Positions 12,937-23,605 of a stretch of DNA of 64,000 bases are shown here, in pieces. Source of the stretch: Culex pipiens pallens (Eukaryota > Arthropoda > Insecta > Diptera > Culicidae); the NCBI RefSeq assembly GCF_016801865.2, contig NC_068939.1, positions 4,850,382 through 4,914,381 on the forward strand, read 5' to 3'. The position numbers and the translations under genes were made by a program. How positions within the stretch are numbered: the stretch's first letter is position 1; the number at the start of each line of letters is the position of its first letter. Under the pieces are notes generated by a model, which had not been told where the DNA came from, did not search any database, and saw nothing but the letters and a program-made list of their open reading frames with translations.

Positions 12937-13062
12937 GGGGTCGTGCATAAACCACGTGGTCTCCTTAGGGGGGGGGAGGGGGTCCGAAATCCGACCGAAA
13001 AAAACCATGAAAAGCCATGGGGGGGAGGGGGGGGGTCGACGGCTGACCACGTGGCCTTTAAA
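12937..13062 (+). repeat. Guanine-rich foldback element, copy 1
   Basis: The palindromic word CCACGTGG occurs near each edge (12952-12959 and 13047-13054). Between them lie two long G runs separated by an AAACCATGA-type core. The left edge continues outward as GTCGTGCATAAA. A related copy lies at 19783-19904 with the same core orientation but with GTCGTGCATAAA on the opposite side. The G runs could form G-quadruplexes. Confidence 0.6.
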
Positions 13063-14940
13063 AAAAATCTTTTATTAAAAAAAAAAACAAAAAAATACGC
13101 GCTTTGAATTTACTTATCTGCATACATTTTTTGTTACACTTCAAAACCATACAATTATTGTGTTTAAAATTATTACTTATATTTCAATGTCATAATATTT
13201 TCCAATTCAATATTGAATTATATATTTCGCCAGATTCATATCAATACTTTGAGCCTGTTATTGAATGTACACTTTTTAATACTCATGTAACTACGTCTTG
13301 CAAAAGTTTAAAAGCTGTTAAAAACTAAGGTGACAGTATCCAAAATTAATATACCCTAAAAAATGCGTACCAAAATGCAAACACAATTTCATTTTTTTGT
13401 TGATGCTATCAAGTAGCTAAAAATGTGCTTGCAAATTTGCATTGAAAGAAGATGTAGTCTTCGATAGTTCTATTTTGGAACAACTTAAAAAATAAATATT
13501 GCTGACAATTTTATAAGATTTTCGTAACAAGGCAAAAAACCAAATATGTATTATAAATGAAGTGTCTAAAAATGATTCTCTGCGAAAAAAAAATAATTTT
13601 CAAAATCTCAGATCTTAGCTAATTACCGTAGCTGGTCCTATAAGTGATCGAAGAATCTTAATCGAAAGATTTCCTTTTGACACTTAAAATAAACTCAAGA
13701 TATCTTGTATCTCCTCTCTCATGCAATATTTTTTTAAGTACAAAGAAACTAAAAACCCCAATTTCAGGATTATCGTGCAAAATTTCAGTTTCACTACCTC
13801 ATTTGCAAGTGAAACGTCTAACATTAAAAAATAACCAGTAACGAAAAAACGAACGATACATACTTTAAGATTCACCAAAAAATTTGATGAATATTTGGTC
13901 TAAAATATATTCCTTATTTCATGGGTTACACAATTCGGATTGTTATATTACATAACATTTCATAAAATACACGTTTACTATCCATCGTCAAAGTTGTAGG
14001 TATTTTTTTAAAGTTTTTTTTTTATCTTAATAGGGACCATCTCTTGAGCCAAAGAGAAACATGGGCAAACATTTTAGATTTTTAGAGAAAAAAAACGAGC
14101 TTCAAGCAAACATTGTATTTGTTTCTCAATTAATTTAAAGATTAAAAAATAGGGGCCAAAGGTGCCCTTTCTCGAAAATATTAGTTTTTCTTTAAGCTGA
14201 GAAAATATACTATACCCTCAACTTCATATTTGAGATAAAACCACTCAAATATATAGACACATTAAAATAATTTAAGTTTTAAAAAGTCACTTAATTTTTA
14301 AATGCCGATATCAATTTGTGAAATAAATTTCAATACAATGCCGTTAAAGATCAACAGCAATAAAACTCCTTAAAAAAGATGGAACGGTATTTTCAACTCG
14401 CTGGTTCTCCGACATAACTCAACCAACCGGGACATTTTTTTTTTGAGTGAATTATAAGGATGTCTAGATGATCCTTAAACTTTGCAGAACTCGATTTGAT
14501 CAAATCTGTAATTTATGTGATCAAAAACGTCGTTCCAACTTTTGTTTGCTCTAGTAAAAAAAATTGCCCGAAAATCCGCGGAGACAAGCCCGAAAACCTG
14601 TGAGTTGAAGTTACCGTTCCAACGTTTTAAGGAGGCTTTGGCATCCGTGTATATTGGACATGCGTTGGGCGTCCCAGTGTTAATAATTTCAAAGATATTG
14701 AAAAGATTGAAAAATTAACTTATTTATTTTTTTTTTGTATTTATTTTGAGGTAATATCTCAGCAACCAAAAGTTGGATCAAAAATCTTAAATTGTAGATA
14801 ATTGCCTATTTAAACAACTGAAAAAAAATGTAAAATAAATTCCAAATTTTAGCTCAATTTTTTTTAAATTTATCAAAACACGTAGTCGATAGCAAAACCA
14901 TTTTAAAGTAAGAGTAAGACTTAAAAACTAACTCAATCCA
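13063..14940. other. AT-rich non-coding DNA
   Basis: Low GC, many A or T homopolymers and no protein-like frame. The short frames present are dominated by I, K, F, N and Y codons and lack domain signatures. No defined element ends were found. Confidence 0.4.
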
Positions 14941-14953
14941 CCTATGTGTTTGA

Positions 14954-17900
14954 TGCCTTCCTCACTTTTTATCAACAATGGGTAATAGGAGTGATTTGTA
15001 CACATATTTCAGCAATTTTTTTAAATCCAGAGAAAACGTACACATATATAACTTAAGTAATCATTTTTTTTTATTATAGACATTTTACCACTTTTGTGGC
15101 ATTCATGTCTTATTAAGTAATCATATCTCGAGACAGGGTTGCCAGATCTTCAGTGTTTTGGATTCGTTGGAAAGGTTTTTCGATTACCTAACCAACGAAG
15201 GGTCGGATGGTGGATCCGGACATAGTTTACATACATTTAAGTAAGATCCGGCTTCCAAAAAGTACATAAATATTACTTAAGTGGCCATATCTCGAGACAG
15301 GGTTGCCAGATCTTCAGTGTTTTGGATTCGTTGGAAAGGTTTTTCGATTACCTAACCAACGATGGGTTGGATGGTGGATCCGGACATAGTTTACATACAT
15401 TTAAGTGAGATCCGGCTTCCAAAAAGAGCATCAATATCACTTAAGTGGCCATATCTCGAGACAGGGTTGCCAGATCTTCAGTGTTTTGGGTTCGTTGGAA
15501 AGGTTTTTCGATTACCTAACCAACGATGGGTCGGATGGTGGATCCGGACATAGTTTACATACATTTAAGTGAGATCCGGCTTCCAAAAAGAGCATCAATA
15601 TCTCTTAAGTGGCCATATCTCGAGACAGGGTTGCCAGATCTTCAATGTTTTGGACTCGTTGGAAAGGTTTTTTGATTACCTAACCAACAATGGGTCGGAT
15701 GGTGGATCCGGACATAGTTTACATACATTTAAGTGAGATCCGGCTTCTAAAAAGTACATAAATATTACTTAAGTGGCCATATCTCGAGACGGGGTTGCCA
15801 GATCTTCAGTGTTTTGGATTCGTTGGAAAGGTTTTTCGATTACCTAACCAACAATGGGTCGGATGGTGGAGCCGGACATAGTTTACATACATTTAAGTAA
15901 GATCCGGCTTCCAAAAAGAGCATCAATATCACTTAAGTGGCCATATCTCGAGACAGGGTTGCCAGATCTTCAATGTTTTGGGCTCGTTGGAAAGGTTTTT
16001 TGATTACCTAACCAACAATGGGTCGGATGGTGGATCCGGACATAGTTTACATACATTTAAGTGAGATCCGGCTTCCAAAAAGTATATAAATATTACTTAA
16101 GTGGCCATATCTCGAGACGGGGTTGCCAGATCTTCAGTGTTTTGGATTCGTTGGAAAGGTTTTTCGATTACCTAACCAACGATGGGTCGGATGGTGGAGC
16201 CGGACATAGTTTACATACATTTAAGTAAGATCCGGCTTCCAAAAAGAGCATCAATATCACTTAAGTGGCCATATCTCGAGACAGGGTTGCCAGATCTTCA
16301 GTGTTTTGGACTCGTTGGAAAGGTTTTTTGATTACCTAACCAACAATGGGTCGGATGGTGGATCCGGACATAGTTTACATACATTTAAGTGAGATCCGGC
16401 TTCCAAAAAGTACATAAATATTACTTAAGTGGCCATATCTCGAGACGGGGTTGCCAGATCTTCAGTGTTTTGGATTCGTTGGAAAGGTTTTTCGATTACC
16501 TAACCAACGATGGGTCGGATGGTGGAGCCGGACATAGTTTACATACATTTAAGTGAGATCCGGCTTCCAAAAAGTACATAAATATTACTTAAGTGGCCAT
16601 ATCTCGAGACAGGGTTGCCAGATCTTCAATGTTTTGGACTCGTTGGAAAGGTTATTTGATAACCTAATCAACGATGGGTCGGATGGAGGATCCGGACATA
16701 GTTTACATACATTTAAGTGAGATCCGGCTTCCAAAAAGTGCATAAATATCACTTAAGTGGCCATATCTCGAGACAGGGTTGCCAGATCTTCAGTGTTTTG
16801 GATTCGTTGGAAAGGTTTTTCGATTACCTAACCAACGATGGGTCGGATGGTGGATCCGGACATAGTTTACATACATTTAAGTGAGATCCGGCTTCCAAAA
16901 AGAGCATCAATATCACTTAAGTGGCCATATCTCGAGACAGGGTTGCCAGATCTTCAATGTTTTGGACTCGTTGGAAAGGTTTTTTGATTACCTAACCAAC
17001 AATGGGTCGGATGGTGGATCCGGACATAGTTTACATACATTTAAGTGAGATCCGGCTTCCAAAAAGTACATAAATATTACTTAAGTGGCCATATCTCGAG
17101 ACGGGGTTGCCAGATCTTCAGTGTTTTGGATTCGTTGGAAAGGTTTTTCGATTACCTAACCAACGATGGGTCGGATGGTGGAGCCGGACATAGTTTACAT
17201 ACATTTAAGTGAGATCCGGCTTCCAAAAAGAGCATCAATATCACTTAAGTTGCCATATCTCGAGACAGGGTTGCCAGATCTTCAATGTTTTGGACTCGTT
17301 GGAAAGGTTATTTGATAACCTAACCAACGATGGGTCGAATGGTGGATCCGGACATAGTTTACATACATTTAAGTGGGATCCGGCTTCAAAAAAGTGCATC
17401 AATATCACTTAAGAGGACATATCTCGAGACAGGGTTGCCAGATCTTCTATGTTTTGGACTCGTTGGAAAGGTCTCTCGATTACCTAACCAACGATGGGTC
17501 GGATGATGGATCCGGACTTCGTTTACATACATTTAAGTGAGATTCGGCTTCCAAAAAGTGCATCAATATCACTTAAGTGGCCATATCTCGAGACAGGGTT
17601 GCCAGATCTTCAGTGTTTTGGATTCGTTGGAAAGGTTTTTCGATTACCTAACCAACGACGGGTTGGATGATGGATCCGGACATAGTTTTCATGCATATAA
17701 ATGAGATCCGGTTAAATGTGAAAACACATTTTTATATATAACTTTTGAACTACTTATCGAAACTTCAAACAATTCAATAGCGATGTATGGGACCCTAAAC
17801 CAAGTCGAATGCAACCGGTTTGATCAAAATCGGTCCAGCCAGTGCTGAGAAAACTTGGCAAGAATTTTGAACACATACATACATACACACACACACACAT

Positions 17901-18034
17901 ACACACACACACACAGACATTTGTTCAGTTTTCGATTCTGAGTCGATAGGTATACATGAATATAGGTCTACGAGCTGTATTTCAAAAGTTCATTTTTCGA
18001 GCAGGATTATAGCCTTACCTCAGTGAGGAAGGCA
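14954..18034. mobile_element. Composite inverted-repeat element carrying a 164-bp minisatellite
   Basis: TGCCTTCCTCACT at 14954-14966 is matched by its exact inverse AGTGAGGAAGGCA at 18022-18034, which delimits an element of about 3.1 kb. The middle (15122 to about 17712) is a tandem array of a 164-bp unit. The right flank of the array (17713-18034) holds a short (CA)n/(CATA)n tract at 17873-17920 and a unique tail. No transposase is present. It is best read as a non-autonomous element whose internal repeat has expanded. Confidence 0.75.
15122..17712 (+). repeat. 164-bp tandem repeat array, about 16 copies
   Basis: The unit start CATATCTCGAGAC recurs at 15122, 15286, 15450, 15614, 15778, 15942, 16106 and onward every 164 bp to 17582. 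Copies differ by point changes that fall into two recurring haplotypes (ACAGG/CAATG/GACTCG/GATCC versus ACGGG/CAGTG/GATTCG/GAGCC). These alternate in copies 4 to 9 and again in copies 12 to 13. The open frames in the array are a by-product of repetition. Confidence 0.95.
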
Positions 18035-18169
18035 ACAATTTGGATGTCCATGACTAAAAGAATGATTTTTAGCGCGTTGTCTACAACTTTTCCAATGACA
18101 CGAAATCGATTTTCGAGCAATTCTATACAAAATCGGTCTTTATTCTTAAATTTTAGTTTTTGATTTTTT

Positions 18170-18910
18170 TAATCCGTCTGAAACCTTTTTTGGTGCCCAA
18201 GCCATTTTGCATCATTAGTTTGTCCATATAGTTTTCCATACAAATTTGGCAGCAATGAAAATTAAAAAATCTGTATCTTTTGAAGAAATTTTTGGTCGAT
18301 TTGGTGTCTTCGGTAAAGTTGTAGGTATGGATAAGGACTACACTGAAAAAAATGATAAATGGTAATTTTTATTTTTTTTTTAATTTTGCCAACTTTTCAG
18401 AAATTTCCAGAACGGGCAAAAAAACGTTGTTTGAGTTATGAATTTTTGAATCACTGATTAAAAAAATCGAAATATTGACCGCAACTTAATTTCAATTTTA
18501 TTTTTCGATGTAAAATCGAATTTGCAATTTTAAAGTACATTAGTGAAATTTTCATAGTTATAGCTATTTTTAGGTAACTTTTTTTTTAAAAATAGTTGCA
18601 GTTATTAATTTAAAAAAAATAGTGCCCATGTTTGCCCAATTTTGAAAAAAAAATATATTTTTGAAATGCTGAGAAAATTCTTTGTTGCTTTGTTGCTGAG
18701 ATATTGCCATGCAAAGATTTTAAAACAGAAAAATGGATGTTTACTACCCAAACAACCCATAATTTTCTTTTGTCGATATCTCAGCAACTAATGGTGCGAT
18801 TTTCAATGTTTATAAATAAAACTTTCGTGAAATTTTCCGATCTTTTCGAAATCAATATTTTCAACAAAAAAAATTAAGACTAACATTTCAAAAGGTCGTA
18901 ATATTGAATG
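18170..18910 (-). repeat. Dispersed repeat family 'GCCGAAGACACCAAAT', minus-strand copy
   Basis: Words such as GTGTCTTCGGTAAAGTTGTAG, CAAACATGGGCACTAT and TCTCAGCAACTAA occur here in reverse order relative to the copies at 20849-21890 and 36040-36980. The family is roughly 0.9 kb long with no protein. It is a common non-coding repeat of unknown origin in this window. Confidence 0.65.
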
Positions 18911-19782
18911 TTTGTCCCTGTCTCTGATTCTTGTATGGAGAAAAAAATTAAACAGCTCGACTTTTTTGGACACACTGAATCATTGGAATCAATCATGCTT
19001 AATTAAAAAGAAAAGTTGCTTTAGTTTGGATTTTTATGAAAGTTTGGAATAAAATAAATATTAACCAGGAGCTTTCATTACTAGATATTATCCTTAAAAA
19101 AAATGAAAATATTTTTTTCCTGAAACAAAACTTTTCTATTTAATTAATTTCGATTTTAAGAAAATATTTAAAAGCGCATTTAAATTAAATCATGAATGCT
19201 GTTTATATATCAAAATAGCTTTAATTCTTAAAGCATATTTATTCTGGATGCAATAAATTGCACTGCAATTCCATAATTTTGAATACATATGTTTTACTAA
19301 GTTGCTTGTTTTGTTGAGAATATTTTTTACTTTCTGTACCAATTCAATAAATTGTTATTATTTACCTTAAACTTTGTAATATCATACTTTTTTCACACTT
19401 TTAAGTGAATTTCTGTTTTTTTAAATATATGATTAAATTGGTTAATGGTGTTACAGCACCTACACAAATTAAAATGTTTTCTATTTGACCCAATGTCACC
19501 CCCTCTAAAGGGTGAGTTTGAGTTAATTTTAAAACGATTGGCATTTATGAACGTAGGATTATACTAGCCATATTCTGGGAAAATGTTGGTAAATTCAGGA
19601 GCATTCCCCAACATTATTTATTTCGATATAATTTGAAATGTTTTTATTGTGTTAAAATAACAACAGTAATATCGTTTTTTGACCAAAAGTCACCACCACT
19701 GACGGTTCATCATTTGTGGATAAACATTTTTGAAATCTATACTTATTTTGTTTTTTTTTTTAAGATTTTTAACCTGGGAGGA
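18911..19782. other. AT-rich non-coding DNA
   Basis: No gene-like frame on either strand. The sequence is A/T-dominated with no defined element ends before the guanine-rich foldback that starts at 19783. Confidence 0.35.
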
Positions 19783-19904
19783 AAAAGCCACGTGGCCATA
19801 TAGGGGGGGGGGGGGGGTTGGCGTGAAACCACGAAAAACCATGAGGGGGGAGGGGGGGGTCAAAAATTCTCCAAAAAAAGGCCACGTGGTTTATGCACGA
19901 CCCC
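19783..19904 (+). repeat. Guanine-rich foldback element, copy 2
   Basis: CCACGTGG words lie at about 19788-19795 and 19882-19889, with G runs at about 19803-19817 and 19843-19858 between them. The CCATGA core reads in the same direction as in copy 1 (12937-13062). The outer TTTATGCACGACCCC word now lies on the right instead of the left, so core and flank are inverted relative to each other. Confidence 0.6.
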
Positions 19905-20239
19905 TTCTCTGTGGAAATTGTTTATTCAAGTTTTGTTTTGAATAAATAAAGTTATAGTTCAAATAATTATTATCAAAAATAATTTTTAACTTGTTTTGTT
20001 AAAAAATAAAAAATAAATGAAAGGGGTAATGTATGTTGTAATTGTATACAACACATATTACCTCATAGGAAAAAAAAACAAATCAGTTCTTAATATCTGA
20101 CTTGACATTTCAAAAAAGGAATTTTCTAAGGAGTAATAGGGACTGTCATTGTACACAACACGTATTACCCCTAAGATTTTTTTTTAAATCAGGTTGTTTC
20201 TCAGAGAATTATTTACCTGCAAAACTGCAGCACTGGCAG

Positions 20240-20486
20240 CGATTAAATTGAGTGCAATTTGTGGACCTGCATCGTCGTCCTGCAGGTCTTCAGGTGTCCT
20301 ACCCCCTCATCTCAGAGAGTGAGGGCACTTCATTAAGACCAGTCCAGTCGTGTGTGTGTGTGTGCGTTCAAAAGTGGAAGCAACTTGAGACGTTGGGCTC
20401 TCTTCCTTGTGCGTGTTGCGATCGAAGAAAGGTGAAGCTCTATCTCTCTCTCTCGGGGCTAAGACATAATTAAGGCACCGGGGAGA
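20240..20486 (+). promoter_or_regulatory. Leader upstream of the candidate PKN first coding exon
   Basis: This GC-richer stretch lies directly upstream of the ATG at 20487. It contains (GT)n at about 20349-20363 and a (CT)n tract at about 20440-20453, and has the look of a 5'UTR. A transcription start near CCAGTCGTG (about 20344) is possible but there is no clear TATA box. Its support comes from its position in front of an exon whose phase fits the HR1a exon. Confidence 0.4.
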
Positions 20487-20597
20487 ATGGATCTTCAGGT
20501 TGCCGAGTACCGCTACCGCAGCCAGAGCCAGAGCAAGAGGCGGCGCCGCAGTCGAGTGTTTAGCACCTGCGTCAGTGCCGGTGCCGCCGCAGATAAG
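20487..20597 (+). CDS. Pkn: Candidate first coding exon of protein kinase N
   Basis: An ATG at 20487 opens 37 codons that end at a splice donor AAG/GTATTT, with the GT at 20598. The exon ends in phase 0, exactly what the HR1a exon at 27485 needs, since that exon starts with a complete GGC codon. The encoded N-terminus is short and basic (SKRRRRSR near residues 16-23) with no known domain, which is usual for the variable N-termini that alternative promoters give to PKN isoforms. An ATG, a donor and a matching phase in a GC-rich island support it. It shows no conservation that I can check, so another upstream exon could be the main one. The intron to the next exon would be about 6.9 kb. Confidence 0.5.
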
Positions 20598-20848
20598 GTA
20601 TTTTTTGTTGATGTTGCTTTTTTTCTTTTGCTGTTTTTATTTTATCTTTCTTCCTCTCCAAATCGTAACGGAATCGTGCGTAACTTTACTGTTGCTTTAA
20701 AAGATGCTTTGGACGTGTTGTTTTTTTTTTTTGCTTGTTTCTCCTGCAATCAGTAAACGTACTCTTTAGTGTGTTTGTGTTTGGATTTTGTTTCGGTAAT
20801 TACAATGGGTTATAATGTTTACATTCGTGCTATTATTTTCAGCAATAT

Positions 20849-21890
20849 TGCGCCCTGAAATGTTAGTCTTGATTAAAAAAAATATATATTGTTTTCAAAA
20901 AGATTGGAAAATTTCACGAATGTTTCATATTTTAACATTGTAAATCGTCGTTAGAAAATGGTGGGTTGTTTGGGTGAGACTTAGAAAACATCAATTTGCC
21001 TGTTTTTAAACCTTCACAGTAAAAAATTGTGTAAATTTGAAAGCTATAATTTTTTTAGATTGAATATTACCTCTTTTATGATGTAGTTTTTCCTCGATTT
21101 AGACAGTAAAAGCGACATAACAGCAGAAAAGTTTTAAAATTACACATTTTCAGAGGTAAAATTACACATTTTTTCTGACATAAAAGATGTACCCCTTCCC
21201 AGATGTAATATTACCATGATTTTTTTTTCTGTGTTTGACCTCAGCAACTAAGGGTCGTATCAACAAAGTTCAAAAAAGAAAAAAATAGAGAATTTTCGCA
21301 GCTTTTGTAAAAATATTTTTTACAAAAGTAGGCAAACATGTGCACTAATGCAAAACTGCGACGATTTTCAAAAAAGTTTTCAAAAAATGGCTTTAACTTG
21401 AAAACGGTGCACTTTATCAAAATTCCACTAAAGTACTTTTTGATTGCAACTTTTTTGCGACCAATATTCAGATTTTTGAAAAAATCAGTATTGATTCAAA
21501 AATTCATAACTCGGTCAAAGATTTTTTTTTTGCACAACCAGTAAATTACTAAAAAGTTGGCAATTGATGTCCCCTTGTTTTTTGAAAATTATGTTTAGTG
21601 ACAAAAAGTTTAATTAAAAATCACCAAAAATTTTTTTACAGTGTATCATTTTTTTCAGTGTAGTCCTTATCCACCTACAACATTGCCGAAGACACCAAAT
21701 CGATCAAAAAACTTCTTCAAAAGATACAGATTTTTAAATTTTCATTAATCATTTTTGTATAGGCAGCTGCCAAATTTGTATTGAAATTACATGGACAAAC
21801 TAATGATGCAAAATGGTTTCTTTGGGCATACCGAAGGCACCAAAAAAGTTCCAGTCGGATTAAAAAATACAAAAAAATCGAATGACTGAA
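20849..21890 (+). repeat. Dispersed repeat family 'GCCGAAGACACCAAAT', plus copy with insertion
   Basis: This follows the same order of words as the copy at 36040-36980 (GAAATGTTAGTC, GGGTGAGACTTAGAAAACATC, CAGCAACTAAGGGTCGTATC, GCCGAAGACACCAAATCGATC). It is interrupted at 21015-21234 by a short element that is absent from the other copies. No coding capacity. Confidence 0.7.
21015..21234. mobile_element. Short MITE (CACAGTAAAAAAT...TTTTCTGTG) inserted in a repeat
   Basis: The insertion starts with CACAGTAAAAAATTGTG and ends with ATGATTTTTTTTTCTGTG. It splits a copy of a dispersed repeat whose intact version runs through without it. The inside carries the GTGTAAATTT, AAAATTACACATTTT and AGATGTAATATTACCATGA words seen at 7109-7230, 39380-39760, 44380-45330 and 45700-45860. 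It is about 220 bp long and non-coding. Confidence 0.65.
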
Positions 21891-22024
21891 ATCTGAGAGA
21901 ATTGCTCAAACACAAAAATAAATTTAATCTACCCATCAAAACTTGAAATAAAATTTGTACCAGCCTAATAACAAAATTTCCAATCTCTTTGTTCAAAAAA
22001 AATCTTTAAAAAATTAAAAAATAG

Positions 22025-22280
22025 ACGGAATTTTCTGATCGGTTTGGTGTCTTCAGCATAGTTGTAGGTGATGCGGACTTTTCAGATAAAAAAATGGAAA
22101 ATTGAAAAAAAACATTGCCGTTTTTTAATAACATTTTTTCACAAAACTTCAATTACTCAAAATCCATATTTTTTTATATTTGAATTTTTTGACGCATTTG
22201 TAAAATTTTCTGATCTCTTCGAAAACAATATTTTTAAATTTTGGAATGAAGACTAACATTTTAAAAAGGTCAAATTTTGA
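22025..22280 (-). repeat. Partial copy of the 'GCCGAAGACACCAAAT' repeat family
   Basis: GGTTTGGTGTCTTCAGCATAG and TTTCTGATCTCTTCGAAAAC are diverged, minus-strand versions of words in the family copy at 36040-36980. The segment is truncated and contains no gene. Confidence 0.45.
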
Positions 22281-22569
22281 AACGTTAAGGTTGATTCCAA
22301 AATAAAACAATTTTTTTTCGATGTGATCAGAGTTTATTTTAAAGAAATGTTGTTAGGCATTTTGTCAACTGTTCACTGAAAATATTTCCTGGAATGGACA
22401 CTATTTTAAAAAAAATGAAAAACTGGAATTTATCAGTTAAAATTGAGTTTCTATTTTTTTCCAAAAAACAACTTTTTTTTTTAAATCATAACACAGCGAC
22501 AAAATTTTTGTTCATACTTTTTTATGACTTTATGACTGTTTAAGTTCTACTTAAACATAAAAAAACCAA

Positions 22570-23130
22570 CCTCCTGTGGCCGAATGGTTACGGGTTTCGC
22601 CTCATAAGCGGAAAGTCATGGGTTTTTCTCAGGGTGGCAGCCTTAGGTTTAAGTTCAGAGGTAGCAGCAACCGTATGAGTATAAAACGGTTGTTTCACGT
22701 GCTCTTCTAGCATGTGATCAATCTTGGGATATTCCTTTGCGCCTCTTCCCAAAATACTTTCCTCGTGTCTTCGCATGTAAATAATGCCCAGCCGATCGGT
22801 ATTGCACTGCAGTCCAGTCGCTTTGTCCAGATCAGAGCAAAGGGAACACCGCAAAAGTAGCACCGCAAAAAGACAATTGTCTTTACAAGACCCCGCGCGG
22901 CAAATAATAGCTGCTGGGAAGAGCTTGAAAAATGACACGAAAAAATTGTCACCGCGGTTCTAGCGATACATAGCGCACAAGGCACAAGGAATGGAGTTTA
23001 CAGCATCTGGATTTAACAGCACTATTCCTCTCAATAGGAACTGTGTTATAGATCTGGAATGCTTAATAACAGTAAAAATGGGTAACACGATACAATAGTC
23101 CTTGTAATCAGGATTCCGTGTCTTAATACT
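22570..23130 (+). mobile_element. tRNA-Met-like SINE-type element, boundaries unclear
   Basis: About 22570-22640 resembles a tRNA. It has a box A-like TGGCCGAATGG, an anticodon stem-loop CGC-CTCATAA-GCG with anticodon CAT, and a degraded box B (GGGTTTTTCTCAGGG instead of GGGTTCGAATC). A non-AT-rich, non-coding body follows to about 23130. The damaged T arm argues against a functional tRNA and for a tRNA-derived retroposon or tRNA pseudogene. Confidence 0.45.
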
Positions 23131-23168
23131 CAAAAAAAAAAAACATAAAAAAAAATAAAAATTAACGG

Positions 23169-23605
23169 GCCCGAGCAGACGGAAACAACTTGGGAATAAC
23201 ATTTTTTGATATTTGAAAATATTAGGCCAATAACATTTTATGTTATTTATAACAGGATTTGTTATTCGTCGTTATGATTTTTTTGTTATTGGAATTTTAT
23301 TGTAATAGCAGACTAATAACATTTTTAGTTATTCTTCGAACAAATCTTTGTTATAATTTTTTGTTATTTTAACAACTAATCCGATCATCCCATAACATTT
23401 GGAGTTATTCTTTCATAACAAAAAATGTTATTCCAAAGTTGTTTTGGCTTTCAACCAACATCAGACCAATAACAAATTTTGTTATGATAACATAAACTGT
23501 TATAAACTCTTATGCAAAAATGGATTTTTCAAGAAGACTCCATAACATTTTCTGATATTTTAAAAATATTTGTTATTGAATTTTGTAATTACCGTCTGCC
23601 CGGGG
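23169..23605. mobile_element. MITE with CCCGGGCAGACGG termini
   Basis: GCCCGAGCAGACGG at 23169-23182 is matched, inverted, by CCGTCTGCCCGGGG at 23592-23605. The 437-bp interior is made of repeated ATAACA, TTGTTATT and AATAACATTTT words that pair across the element. It has no coding frame, and a target duplication is not evident. Confidence 0.75.

Noticed and set aside
15362..17412. Frames of 63-67 codons in the minisatellite
   Set aside because: They derive from the 164-bp tandem unit and repeat with it; 164 is not a multiple of three, so no long repeat protein exists.
23221..23600. CRISPR-like regular repeats (ATAACATTTT words)
   Set aside because: Spacing is irregular and the words pair across a MITE; this is eukaryotic DNA with no cas genes.
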